DNA of 11,521 nt, taken from positions 1 to 11,521 of the forward strand of contig JAUUZS010000071.1 of NCBI GenBank assembly GCA_030589835.1, written 5' to 3'. A model generated the notes under the pieces. The model saw nothing but the letters and a program-made list of their open reading frames with translations. It did not search any database and was not told the origin of the DNA. Made by a program: the position numbers and the translations under genes. Positions 1 to 6,960 of this stretch are shown in pieces; positions within the stretch are counted from its first letter, which is position 1; every line of letters starts with the position of its first letter. The DNA is from Cyclobacteriaceae bacterium. GTDB taxonomy: Bacteria > Bacteroidota > Bacteroidia > Cytophagales > Cyclobacteriaceae.

Positions 1-1152
1 AATCTTTAGATGCTGTTTTTTGACATGTTGTAGGATCAGCTTTTTAAGCTCATCAATATTGCTCTTTTCGGTTGCTGATATATAAATAGTATCTTCGGTA
101 TTTCCATTCATCAATCTTTTCGACTCAAAATATTCCTGCATACTTCCCTCAAACTCATCACCTTCATCGGGGGTAATACGGTCAATTTTATTATAAATCA
201 CAATTTGCGGCTTGTCTCCGGCGCCTAAATCAGACAAGGTTTGATTTACCACCTCCATTTGGTCGTGGTAAATAGGATGCGAAAAATCAACAACATGCAA
301 AAGGATATCCGATTCTGCCACCTCATCAAGTGTCGATTTGAACGATTCGATGAGATGATGTGGGAGTTTTCGTATAAATCCAACAGTATCTGACAAAAGA
401 AAGGGGATCTGATCAATTACCACTTTTCGAACCGTGGCATCGACAGTAGCAAAAAGCCTGGTTTCGGCATGCACTTTTGACTTTGACAATAAGGTCATGA
501 GTGTCGACTTCCCCACATTCGTATACCCTACAAGGGCAACACGAACTACTTTTGATCTCGATTTGCGTTGAGTAGCATTTTGTTTATCTATTTTTTCAAG
601 CCTGCCTTTCAGGACATTAATTTGATTCCTGATATTTCGCTTGTCAGTTTCTATTTCCTTTTCCCCAGCGCCCCCACGGGTACCGGTACCACCCCTTTGC
701 CTTTCGAGGTGTGTCCACATTCGTGTTAGCCTTGGCATAAGATATTGGTATCTCGCTAGCTCTACCTGGGTTTTGGATTGAGCGGTTTTAGCTCTTTTTA
801 GAAAAATTTCCAGAATTAATAAACTGCGGTCGTATATTCTGCATTTAAAAATTCTTTCGAGGTTCCTTAATTGAGAAGGGGATAAATCGTCATCAAATAT
901 TACAAGATCAATGTTAAAAGACCTTACATATTCTTTAATTTCTTCCGCTTTTCCTTTGCCAACATATAAGGCAGAATCAGGCTTATTTAATTTCTGAATA
1001 AACCGTTTTGTAGTCTGTAAACCCAGAGTTTTGGCCAGAAACGCCAATTCATCAAGATATTCACTTATTCTTTCCGAATCAACAGATGAAAACGAAGCTG
1101 CTACTAAAACTGCTTTTTCTTTTTTTTTCTTACTTATTATCCTTTCTGCCAT
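1..1152 (-). CDS. hflX: GTPase HflX, 3' end cut by window edge
   Basis: HflX is a ribosome-binding GTPase of the TRAFAC/OBG-HflX group. In studied bacteria it splits stalled or stress-inactivated 70S ribosomes. I translated 384 residues from the ATG at 1152 back to base 1 with no stop, so only a short C-terminal tail should be missing. The N-terminal HflX domain (about residues 12-150) holds the YVGKGKAEEI stretch (63-72) and the DDDLSPSQLRNLE stretch (87-99). A glycine-rich linker, GGTGTRGGAGE (154-164), follows, and then a coiled region to about 190. The G domain has G1 GYTNVGKS (209-216), a G2 threonine in the FATVDAT region (234-240), G3 DTVGF (255-259), G4 NKID (321-324) and G5 SA in YISA (357-360). 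The linker reads RGGAGE where many HflX proteins have RGPGE. The gene is divergent from the polysaccharide block and looks like an unlinked housekeeping gene. Identification is by clear motif order. Confidence 0.97.
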   Translation of the reverse strand, partial: MAERIISKKKKEKAVLVAASFSSVDSERISEYLDELAFLAKTLGLQTTKRFIQKLNKPDSALYVGKGKAEEIKEYVRSFNIDLVIFDDDLSPSQLRNLERIFKCRIYDRSLLILEIFLKRAKTAQSKTQVELARYQYLMPRLTRMWTHLERQRGGTGTRGGAGEKEIETDKRNIRNQINVLKGRLEKIDKQNATQRKSRSKVVRVALVGYTNVGKSTLMTLLSKSKVHAETRLFATVDATVRKVVIDQIPFLLSDTVGFIRKLPHHLIESFKSTLDEVAESDILLHVVDFSHPIYHDQMEVVNQTLSDLGAGDKPQIVIYNKIDRITPDEGDEFEGSMQEYFESKRLMNGNTEDTIYISATEKSNIDELKKLILQHVKKQHLKI

Positions 1153-1184
1153 TTACTTATTTGTATTTTTGCGTATATAATTCG

Positions 1185-1199
1185 AATCCAAAGTGGATT
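1185..1199. repeat. Small perfect hairpin, 6-bp stem and 3-nt loop
   Basis: AATCCA (1185-1190) and TGGATT (1194-1199) are perfect reverse complements separated by AAG. On the plus strand the right arm runs into a T-run (1198-1202), giving a weak terminator- or attenuator-like shape ahead of the glycosyltransferase. It could equally be a protein-binding site for either divergent gene. The stem is short, so stability is modest and chance occurrence is possible. Confidence 0.3.
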
Positions 1200-1200
1200 T

Positions 1201-1247
1201 TTGTTAAAGAGGTGATTTTTTTAATGAATAAATAATTTTTTTAACAA
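1201..1247. repeat. 8-bp inverted repeat TTGTTAAA / TTTAACAA
   Basis: TTGTTAAA at 1201-1208 and TTTAACAA at 1240-1247 are perfect reverse complements with 31 bp between them, so they lie about 39 bp (nearly four helical turns) apart and enclose two of the phased T-tracts. This could be a split operator upstream of the polysaccharide block. In AT-rich DNA an 8-bp match at this range is not rare, so a functional role is only a possibility. Confidence 0.25.
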
Positions 1248-1284
1248 TTAGGACATTTTTAGGAAAAAACAGGATCTATCCTTC

Positions 1285-2388
1285 ATGAAAGTAGCCGTAG
1301 TTTTAAATACCTCCTGGAACATTTATAATTTCAGAAAAGGCCTGATCAAATCCCTAATGGACAAAGGTAATCAAGTTATTACCATTGCTCCAAACGATAA
1401 TTATACTTATAAGCTCAAGGAGATGGGTTGTAAGCATATACCGGTAAAAATGGATAGCAGGGGAGCTAGCCCAATTAAAGATTTTCTTTTAATATTTGAA
1501 TTGTTTTGGATTTACAAAAAATTAAAGCCGGACGTAATTTTACATTATACCATAAAGCCCAACATATACGGTACCATTGCTGCCAGTCTACTTGGAATTC
1601 CTGTGGTGAATAACGTATGTGGTCTTGGCACAATGTTTCTGGAAGACAATATGGTATCCAAGATAGCTATTACACTTTATAGAATAGCTTTCAAATTTCC
1701 AAAAAAGATTTTCTTTCAGAATGAAGATGATAAAAATTTATTTTTGAATAGAAAATTAGCATCTAAAAAAGTATGTGATCTTTTGCCCGGCTCAGGGATT
1801 AATACTAATGATTTTGTCCCCGGGAAAAATAAGGTAAATAAGCGATTTACCTTTCTACTCAGTTCAAGGCTTATTTATGACAAAGTCATCCTAGAGTATA
1901 TTGAAGCTATTGAACACTTAAAAAATGAGGGAATAAGCGCAAATTTTCAGTTGCTGGGGCAAATTGATGAGCAACATAAAAGAGGCATCCCTAATCACTT
2001 AATCCAGGAATGGGTAGAGCAAAACCAGGTGGAGTATCTTGGCACCACCGCCGATGTGAAGCCGTTTATTGAGCGTGCTGATTGCATAGTTTTGCCATCC
2101 TATAGGGAGGGCACCCCAAAATCCTTATTGGAAGCAGCAAGTATGGCCAAACCTATTGTGGCCACCAATGTTCCGGGTTGCAATAATGTTGTGAAGGATG
2201 GAAAAAATGGGTATCTATGCAACCTCAAAGATTCTAAAGATTTGGCTCAAAAAATGAAATTGATGTTTTCGCTTGAACCCCATTCACGTGATGAAATGGG
2301 GGAATATAGCCGTGATTATGTCAAGCAAAAATTTGATGAAAACATCGTAATCGATAAATACCTATCTGCGATAGATAATATCAATTAG
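1285..2388 (+). CDS. Glycosyltransferase family 4 (GT-B fold)
   Basis: This is a cytoplasmic, retaining GT4 glycosyltransferase that would transfer a sugar from a nucleotide donor to a lipid-linked glycan at the inner membrane face. The N-terminal acceptor domain (1-180) starts with a beta-strand MKVAVVLNTS and has HYTIKPNIYG (87-96) and NVCGLGTMF (110-118), which resemble the PglA/WbpH/TuaA branch whose members add GalNAc or related sugars. The C-terminal donor domain has LPGSGINT (167-174), the phosphate-binding Arg195/Lys200 pair in SSRLIYDK, and the EX7E pair Glu275/Glu283, followed by PGCNNVVKDGKNGYL (297-311). Length (367 aa) is normal for the family. Residue 201 is Val where relatives usually have Gly after DK. 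No signal peptide or membrane segment is seen. It is the first gene of the block, starts without a Shine-Dalgarno sequence, and lies 4 nt before rmlC. Exact sugar specificity cannot be read from the sequence. Confidence 0.93.
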   Translation: MKVAVVLNTSWNIYNFRKGLIKSLMDKGNQVITIAPNDNYTYKLKEMGCKHIPVKMDSRGASPIKDFLLIFELFWIYKKLKPDVILHYTIKPNIYGTIAASLLGIPVVNNVCGLGTMFLEDNMVSKIAITLYRIAFKFPKKIFFQNEDDKNLFLNRKLASKKVCDLLPGSGINTNDFVPGKNKVNKRFTFLLSSRLIYDKVILEYIEAIEHLKNEGISANFQLLGQIDEQHKRGIPNHLIQEWVEQNQVEYLGTTADVKPFIERADCIVLPSYREGTPKSLLEAASMAKPIVATNVPGCNNVVKDGKNGYLCNLKDSKDLAQKMKLMFSLEPHSRDEMGEYSRDYVKQKFDENIVIDKYLSAIDNIN

Positions 2389-2392
2389 CACC

Positions 2393-2938
2393 ATGAAAAT
2401 TAAGCAAACTGGAATTGAAGGACTTATTGAAATCATTCCAGTGGTGCTTGAGGATGATAGGGGATGGTTTCTGGAATCTTACAATAAGGATACGTTTGCA
2501 TCTCTTAATTTGAAGATTGATTTCGTTCAGGACAATCTTTCTTTTTCAAAAGCAGGGGTAATAAGAGGGTTCCATTTTCAAAGTAAACCCTATGAACAAG
2601 GAAAGCTGGTAAAAGTAATTAAGGGAGAGGTATTGGATATAGCAGTAGATATCCGGCCTAATTCATCAACTTTTGGCCAACATCATACGGTTTTGCTTAG
2701 TGCCGAAAAGCAAAATATGTTTTACCTTCCCGAAGGTTTTGCTCACGGTTTTTTGGCCATTAAAGATTCCTACCTATTTTATAAATGCACAAAGACATAT
2801 CATAGAGACCACGATACAGGTTTTGCCTTTGACGATCCGGACTTAAATGTAGACTGGAACATGAAATCCCCAATTATTTCAGAAAAAGATAAAAATCTCC
2901 AATCTTTCCGGTCATATAAATCCTTAATAGGATTGTGA
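2393..2938 (+). CDS. rmlC: dTDP-4-dehydrorhamnose 3,5-epimerase
   Basis: RmlC epimerises C3 and C5 of dTDP-4-dehydro-6-deoxyglucose, the third step towards dTDP-L-rhamnose. It is a soluble cupin dimer. The 181-residue length is typical. Recognisable stretches are DDRGWFLESYN (21-31), RGFHFQ with the catalytic-base His61 (58-63), KLVKVIKGEVLDIAVDIRP with Lys71 (71-89), YLPEGFAHGFLA (111-122) and YKCTKTYHRDHDTG with Tyr136 (130-143), followed by FDDPDL (146-151) with the usual late Asp. All main active-site positions look intact. The start is 4 nt after the glycosyltransferase stop, so the two are probably co-transcribed. No rmlA, rmlB or rmlD lies in the window. The enzyme may therefore draw on genes elsewhere, or belong to a related branch that epimerises another dTDP-4-keto-6-deoxyhexose. 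The family call is firm; the end product is inferred. Confidence 0.93.
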   Translation: MKIKQTGIEGLIEIIPVVLEDDRGWFLESYNKDTFASLNLKIDFVQDNLSFSKAGVIRGFHFQSKPYEQGKLVKVIKGEVLDIAVDIRPNSSTFGQHHTVLLSAEKQNMFYLPEGFAHGFLAIKDSYLFYKCTKTYHRDHDTGFAFDDPDLNVDWNMKSPIISEKDKNLQSFRSYKSLIGL

Positions 2939-2961
2939 TAAAGCAATAATTTTTATCTTTA
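2932..2961 (+). promoter_or_regulatory. Candidate Bacteroidota promoter for the wza-wzc-capC export genes
   Basis: TTG at 2933-2935 lies 18 bp before TATCTTTA at 2954-2961, which matches TAnnTTTG at all but the last base. Spacing fits the TTG-N17-23-TAnnTTTG pattern described for Flavobacterium. A start would fall around 2965-2970, just ahead of the TTG start codon at 2977. The upstream element sits in the last codons of rmlC, so this would be an internal promoter giving the export genes their own transcript. It is a pattern match only. Confidence 0.4.
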
Positions 2962-2975
2962 CCACAAAAAATTAT
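2946..2975 (+). repeat. 9-bp perfect inverted repeat around the wza leader
   Basis: ATAATTTTT (2946-2954) and AAAAATTAT (2967-2975) are perfect reverse complements with a 12-nt loop. The right arm ends one base before the TTG start of the wza-like gene, and the candidate -7 box lies at the left arm and in the loop. In a long transcript from upstream the RNA could fold into an all-A/U hairpin next to the start codon. In a transcript from the internal promoter the left arm would be missing. The all-AT composition makes chance occurrence plausible. Confidence 0.35.
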
Positions 2976-2976
2976 C

Positions 2977-3762
2977 TTGAAGAATCACTTTTATATTACA
3001 ATTGTGCTTTTGCTTGCAGGAACCTTTCTTCAGTCATGCAAAACGTACAAACAGCATATCATGTTTAAAGTAGATGAAGAACATGATATGGCATACCTGG
3101 CTTCGGAAATTATGGTTATCGAAAAAAATTATATAATCCAGCCAAATGATCTTCTGAAGCTTAGTGTACATACGAATAATGGTGAACGCATAATCGATCC
3201 TAATAATGAACTTCAGATGCAACAAAATCAAAGCCAAAGCAATAGCAGCGGACAAGAGCAGGAATTCCGGGTTTTGGAGGATGGAACAGTAAAATTTCCT
3301 ATGATTGGAATAGTGAAAATAGAAGGTCTGAGAATCAATGAGGCAGAAGATTATCTCGAGAAGAAATATGACGAGTTCTACATCGATTCATACGTAAGGC
3401 TCAATTATCTCAACAAAAGAGTAATTGTACTTGGAGCGCCGGGAGGATTAGTAATTCCTCTGGAAAATGAAAACACCTCAATTGTGGAAATTGTAGCTTT
3501 GGCAGGAGGAATTGATTATACAGGAAAAGCCCATAACCTGAGATTGATCAGGGGCAATTTGCATGAACCTGAGGTGTTTGAAATAAATTTATCTACCATT
3601 CAGGGTATGCGAACTTCCATGATGGACGCCTTGCCAGGAGACATCCTTTATATTGAGCCTAGAGTAAAAGTCTTTTCGGAGGGAGTTAGAGATTTTACAA
3701 CCTTATTTTCAATAATTACCAGTGCAATAACTTTATATGTTTTAATTGTAACTCTAAATTAA
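2977..3762 (+). CDS. Wza-like polysaccharide export lipoprotein (poly_export/SLBB)
   Basis: This is an outer-membrane polysaccharide export (OPX) protein, expected to form or gate the channel through which the glycan leaves the cell and to partner the Wzc-like protein encoded next. The first 20 residues form a lipoprotein signal peptide with lipobox LQSC and lipidated Cys21. The poly_export domain begins near YIIQPNDLLKLSV (52-64) and continues through FRVLEDGTVKFPMIGIV (97-113). An SLBB-type segment follows near KRVIVLGAPGG (147-157) to the PGDILYIEPR stretch (220-229). The final 18 or so residues are hydrophobic, suiting the C-terminal helix that spans the outer membrane in Wza-like proteins. 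The start is TTG at 2977: the frame is closed by TAA at 2947-2949, no ATG or GTG lies between, and the next ATG (3061) would remove the signal peptide. It sits 11 nt upstream of the kinase gene. At 261 aa it is shorter than E. coli Wza (379 aa), as is usual in this phylum. Confidence 0.92.
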   Translation: MKNHFYITIVLLLAGTFLQSCKTYKQHIMFKVDEEHDMAYLASEIMVIEKNYIIQPNDLLKLSVHTNNGERIIDPNNELQMQQNQSQSNSSGQEQEFRVLEDGTVKFPMIGIVKIEGLRINEAEDYLEKKYDEFYIDSYVRLNYLNKRVIVLGAPGGLVIPLENENTSIVEIVALAGGIDYTGKAHNLRLIRGNLHEPEVFEINLSTIQGMRTSMMDALPGDILYIEPRVKVFSEGVRDFTTLFSIITSAITLYVLIVTLN

Positions 3763-3773
3763 TAATTTCACAA

Positions 3774-6146
3774 GTGGGCAATCAGGATTTTAAAGATATT
3801 GATGAAAGCGAATTGTCATTTGAAAGCATTGATTTTGATAAACTCCAAACCATTTTTTTAAGAAGTCTGCCAATAATCATCTTATTGATAATCATTTCAG
3901 TAAGCGTCTCTTTTATTTCTTTAAGATATACGAAGCAGCTTTTTAGATCCACTTCAACCTTACAGCTCGATATAAAAAACGAGGCTACAGTTTTTGGTTT
4001 CAAAAGTTTTGATGACGGCATCAACAATCTGGCAAGGGAAATTGAAATCATCAAATCGCATCTCTTTTTAGACCGTGTAGCTGAGGCGCTGAATTACCAG
4101 GTAAGCTATTATAAGTATGGTGACATATTATTTGAGGAGCGTTATGGAAGCTCTCCTTTTACAGTTCACTTAGTTGATTGCCCACCATCAATGTATAATA
4201 AAAAAATAGACCTGAATATTATTGATAACAATACTTACCTACTTAAATATGAGTTAGGAGGCGCCACGATAAGCAACACATTCCATTTCAAAGACACCAT
4301 AAATACTGCCCATTTGAATATGTGCGTTGATTTAATTCCAGATTATGATTTTAAGTTGGATAACCGGTACTTTTTTACACTAAATACCCAAAACAGTATT
4401 TTCAATTATATAAATCAAAACCTTACCGTAAAGCCACTCGACTTCAAAGCTAAAACCATAACCATTTCATTTCAAGACCATAATAAGCATAAAGCACGCG
4501 ATATCGTCCTTGCTATTGATACACTTTATATTTACTACACACAGTTGGAAAAGAATAAAGCTACGAACCAAAAAATTGATTTTCTGAATGAGCAACTTGG
4601 CCAGACTGAAGAAAAACTGACAGAATTAGAAAATTATTTTGAAAATTTTACTATTGAACATAAAACCATGGACCTGGGAGCCAATCTTTCCAAAACCATT
4701 GTTTTAATGGAACAATTAGATTCACAGCAGTTTTCTATTCAACAGAAAATCAAAGCATTTGATATCGTTTATCAAAACATTATAAAAGAAGATGAATTTG
4801 ACTTAAATCCTTTCGATGTTTATGTATTTCCTTTAGACTTAAAAGCGGAACTTGAACAACTAAATAGCTTATATCAGGAAAAAGAAATGTTATTAAGCTC
4901 CTATAATAAAGCAACATTTGCTTACCAGAAAAAAAATCAGGAAATAACCTTTTTAAAAGATCGCCTGATTAAGCATATCGAATCATCAAGAGCGCAACTA
5001 TATTTGAATCTGGACGAAATCAAATCAAAAAGGAAAAGGTATGAATCTGATTTTATGAGCCTGCCATCAAAAAGGACAGAATATAGTAAAACTCAAAGGT
5101 ATTATGGGCTTTACGAAGAATTTTTTCTCTCGCTGATTAAGAACAAGGCGCAGTTTGAGCTTTCGCAGGCAGGCTCGGTAACTGATTACAGGATTCTCTC
5201 CTCAGCATCACTTGCCAACATGCCCATTTCTCCAAACAGGGTGCTCTATTATGGTATTGGCTTAGTTGCCGGATTAATATTTAGCATGGTATTCGTATTA
5301 CTTAGGTATCTGGTCCATAATAAAATTTCCAGCCAGGAAGAGCTCGAACGGTTATCATCTGCTTTTGTATTGGGGACTATCCCGTTTTATTCAAAAGAAA
5401 AAAATCCTGAAGCCAAAATGGTAGTTATTAACCATTTGAAGTCTGAAATTAGTGAGGCTTTCAGATCAATACGGACCAACCTTGAATTTTTGAATGGCCA
5501 TGACAAGAAAACTATTATCGCAATAACAAGTACAGTCAGCGGTGAAGGGAAAACATTTGTAGCGGCAAATTTAGGAGGAATTATAAGCCTGCTCAATAAA
5601 AGAGTCGTTTTGATTGATTTGGACATGCGAAAGCCACGATTTCATGAAGTCTTTGAAGGTACTGATCCCAGTAAAGGATTAAGCACAATTTTGATAAATA
5701 AACATCAGGTAGATGAGTGCATACATGAAACAATAATGGAAAATCTCGATTATATACCTGCAGGGCCGATACCGCCAAATCCTTCAGAACTTATCTTAGG
5801 GGGAAAGTTTGAGGAGTTGATGAAATATTTAGAGGAAAAATATGATACCATAATTATTGACACCCCGCCTGTAGGCTTGGTGACCGATGGCGTGCATGCA
5901 CTGAAAATTGCCAGTATTCCGATTTATATAGTGAGAGCAGATTATTCCAAAAAGGCCTTTGTAAAGAATATTAATCGATTGGTGAAAGTTCATAAATTGA
6001 AAAATCTTTCCTTAATACTTAATTCCTTGAAAAATTCCTCAAATGGAAAATACAGCTATGGTTATGGTTATGGCAGTGGTTCTGGGTATTACGAGGAGAA
6101 GGCACCATCAAAAAAGAGTAAATTCTTACGTATATTCCAATCCTGA
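3774..6146 (+). CDS. Wzc-like polysaccharide co-polymerase / tyrosine autokinase (BY-kinase)
   Basis: This inner-membrane protein controls chain length and export of the polysaccharide and autophosphorylates on a C-terminal tyrosine cluster. Order: cytoplasmic N-terminus, membrane helix about 33-51, Wzz domain to about 250, long periplasmic coiled region about 260-440, GNVR-type segment with PISPNRVLYYGIG (484-496), second helix about 492-511, then the CpsD/CapB kinase domain. The kinase has the oligomerisation motif EAFRSIR (Glu561, Arg564, Arg567), Walker A SGEGKT (589-594, Lys593), Walker A' VLIDLDMRKP (612-621) and Walker B IIIDTPP (693-699, Asp696). Six tyrosines (760, 762, 764, 766, 772, 773) form a Gly/Ser-rich tail followed by a basic end. 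The start is GTG at 3774: the frame is closed just upstream by TAA at 3759-3761, and the next in-frame Met is near residue 140, beyond helix 1. It is a full-length fused form (790 aa), 8 nt before the phosphatase gene. Confidence 0.95.
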   Translation: MGNQDFKDIDESELSFESIDFDKLQTIFLRSLPIIILLIIISVSVSFISLRYTKQLFRSTSTLQLDIKNEATVFGFKSFDDGINNLAREIEIIKSHLFLDRVAEALNYQVSYYKYGDILFEERYGSSPFTVHLVDCPPSMYNKKIDLNIIDNNTYLLKYELGGATISNTFHFKDTINTAHLNMCVDLIPDYDFKLDNRYFFTLNTQNSIFNYINQNLTVKPLDFKAKTITISFQDHNKHKARDIVLAIDTLYIYYTQLEKNKATNQKIDFLNEQLGQTEEKLTELENYFENFTIEHKTMDLGANLSKTIVLMEQLDSQQFSIQQKIKAFDIVYQNIIKEDEFDLNPFDVYVFPLDLKAELEQLNSLYQEKEMLLSSYNKATFAYQKKNQEITFLKDRLIKHIESSRAQLYLNLDEIKSKRKRYESDFMSLPSKRTEYSKTQRYYGLYEEFFLSLIKNKAQFELSQAGSVTDYRILSSASLANMPISPNRVLYYGIGLVAGLIFSMVFVLLRYLVHNKISSQEELERLSSAFVLGTIPFYSKEKNPEAKMVVINHLKSEISEAFRSIRTNLEFLNGHDKKTIIAITSTVSGEGKTFVAANLGGIISLLNKRVVLIDLDMRKPRFHEVFEGTDPSKGLSTILINKHQVDECIHETIMENLDYIPAGPIPPNPSELILGGKFEELMKYLEEKYDTIIIDTPPVGLVTDGVHALKIASIPIYIVRADYSKKAFVKNINRLVKVHKLKNLSLILNSLKNSSNGKYSYGYGYGSGSGYYEEKAPSKKSKFLRIFQS

Positions 6147-6154
6147 TAGGCAGT

Positions 6155-6886
6155 ATGTTTAATTTGTTTAGAAGCAAACAAAAAATCAAAAACCTACCGT
6201 TGTTGGTAGATTTTCATTCACACCTTCTTCCGGGGCTTGATGACGGAGTGAAATCAATGGAGGAAACGGTTTATATTCTAAAATTATTTCAAGAGCTCGG
6301 GTATAAAAAAGTAATCACTACACCTCATGTGATGAGTGACTACTACCAAAATACGGATGCGGATATAATCAGCAAATTGGGAGAAACAAAAGCTTTTATT
6401 GAAAAGCACGAAATAGAAATAGAACTAGAAGCGGCTGCGGAGTATTATTTGGATGAACACCTGTTGGCGAGGCTCTCTCGACAGGAAAGTCTGCTAACAT
6501 TCGGCGATAAATATTTACTTTTTGAGACATCTTTCTTTAGCAAACCGGCATTTCTGGAAGAGGCCATTTTTAATATGAACGCACAGGGGTATCAGCCAAT
6601 TTTAGCACATCCGGAGAGGTATAATTATTTGCATGGCAACCAGCAACTGATCGAAAAATTGAGAAATATGAATCTCCTGTTTCAGATGAACATGCTATCA
6701 CTGATTGGATTTTATTCGATAGAGACCAAAAAATTTGCCTTAAAACTCCTAAAAGATAATATGATTGATTTTATTGGAACCGATTGCCATAGTGCATTTC
6801 AGGCCGACGAGATTTCAAAAAGGATAAAGGATAAACATATCAAGTACTTTAATGCCCCAAATATTCTAAATCCTTCACTCCTATAG
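6155..6886 (+). CDS. CapC/CpsB-type tyrosine-protein phosphatase (PHP family)
   Basis: This is a metal-dependent PHP-fold phosphatase that removes phosphate from the tyrosine cluster of BY-kinases and so resets polysaccharide assembly. It is the counterpart of Streptococcus CpsB and Bacillus YwqE rather than the low-molecular-weight Wzb type. Metal ligands are visible: HSHLLPGLDDG (21-31, His21, His23, Asp30), TTPH (55-58), Glu96 in AAAEYY, Glu124 in LLFETS, His152 in LAHPERY, and Asp210/His212 in GTDCHS. Spacing matches pneumococcal CpsB up to His152 with a constant offset of 16. Length (243 aa) is normal and no signal peptide is present. It follows the kinase gene after 8 nt, so the pair is almost certainly co-expressed, and the kinase's tyrosine tail is the obvious substrate. 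This is the last gene of the compact block; 102 nt separate it from the next gene. Confidence 0.95.
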   Translation: MFNLFRSKQKIKNLPLLVDFHSHLLPGLDDGVKSMEETVYILKLFQELGYKKVITTPHVMSDYYQNTDADIISKLGETKAFIEKHEIEIELEAAAEYYLDEHLLARLSRQESLLTFGDKYLLFETSFFSKPAFLEEAIFNMNAQGYQPILAHPERYNYLHGNQQLIEKLRNMNLLFQMNMLSLIGFYSIETKKFALKLLKDNMIDFIGTDCHSAFQADEISKRIKDKHIKYFNAPNILNPSLL

Positions 6887-6916
6887 TAGTGATGGAGCTT
6901 GTCTATTTTAATAATT

Positions 6917-6960
6917 CTGCAATCTATTTTTCGATTTTAGTTTTTTTTGCCAAATTGCAG
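6917..6960. repeat. 7-bp inverted repeat CTGCAAT / ATTGCAG before the TPR gene
   Basis: CTGCAAT at 6917-6923 and ATTGCAG at 6954-6960 are perfect reverse complements with 30 bp between them. The right arm contains the TTG that would be the upstream element of the TPR-gene promoter, so a bound protein there could affect transcription. A 7-bp match at this distance is expected fairly often by chance in such DNA. Confidence 0.2.

Larger units (their letters stand above)
1153..1284. promoter_or_regulatory. Divergent hflX / polysaccharide-block intergenic region with phased T-tracts
   Basis: These 132 bp must hold the control signals of both hflX (leftward) and the glycosyltransferase (rightward). 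The sequence is very AT-rich. Three T-tracts each begin with an A at exactly 20-bp steps (A at 1215, 1235 and 1255). The first two are identical 10-mers, ATTTTTTTAA. A further T-tract lies at 1198-1202 and an A-tract at 1264-1269. Runs phased at about two helical turns are expected to bend DNA. TATTTTTG at 1164-1171 matches the Bacteroidota -7 box TAnnTTTG on the plus strand, but I found no TTG 17-23 bp upstream of it, so a promoter there is doubtful. No clear promoter could be assigned to hflX. Confidence 0.4.

Noticed and set aside
1164..1171. TATTTTTG as a promoter for the glycosyltransferase
   Set aside because: The box matches TAnnTTTG, but there is no TTG at the proper distance and it lies more than 110 bp from the start codon; noted only inside the intergenic entry.
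3034..3255. Antisense open frame of 73 codons opposite the wza-like gene
   Set aside because: The plus-strand gene is well supported by its lipobox and export domain; the antisense translation shows no domain and no promoter.
6883..6902. Possible hairpin at the end of the capC-like gene (CTCC/GGAG)
   Set aside because: The stem is only four base pairs, and the nearest T-run is about 40 nt away, so it does not support a terminator.
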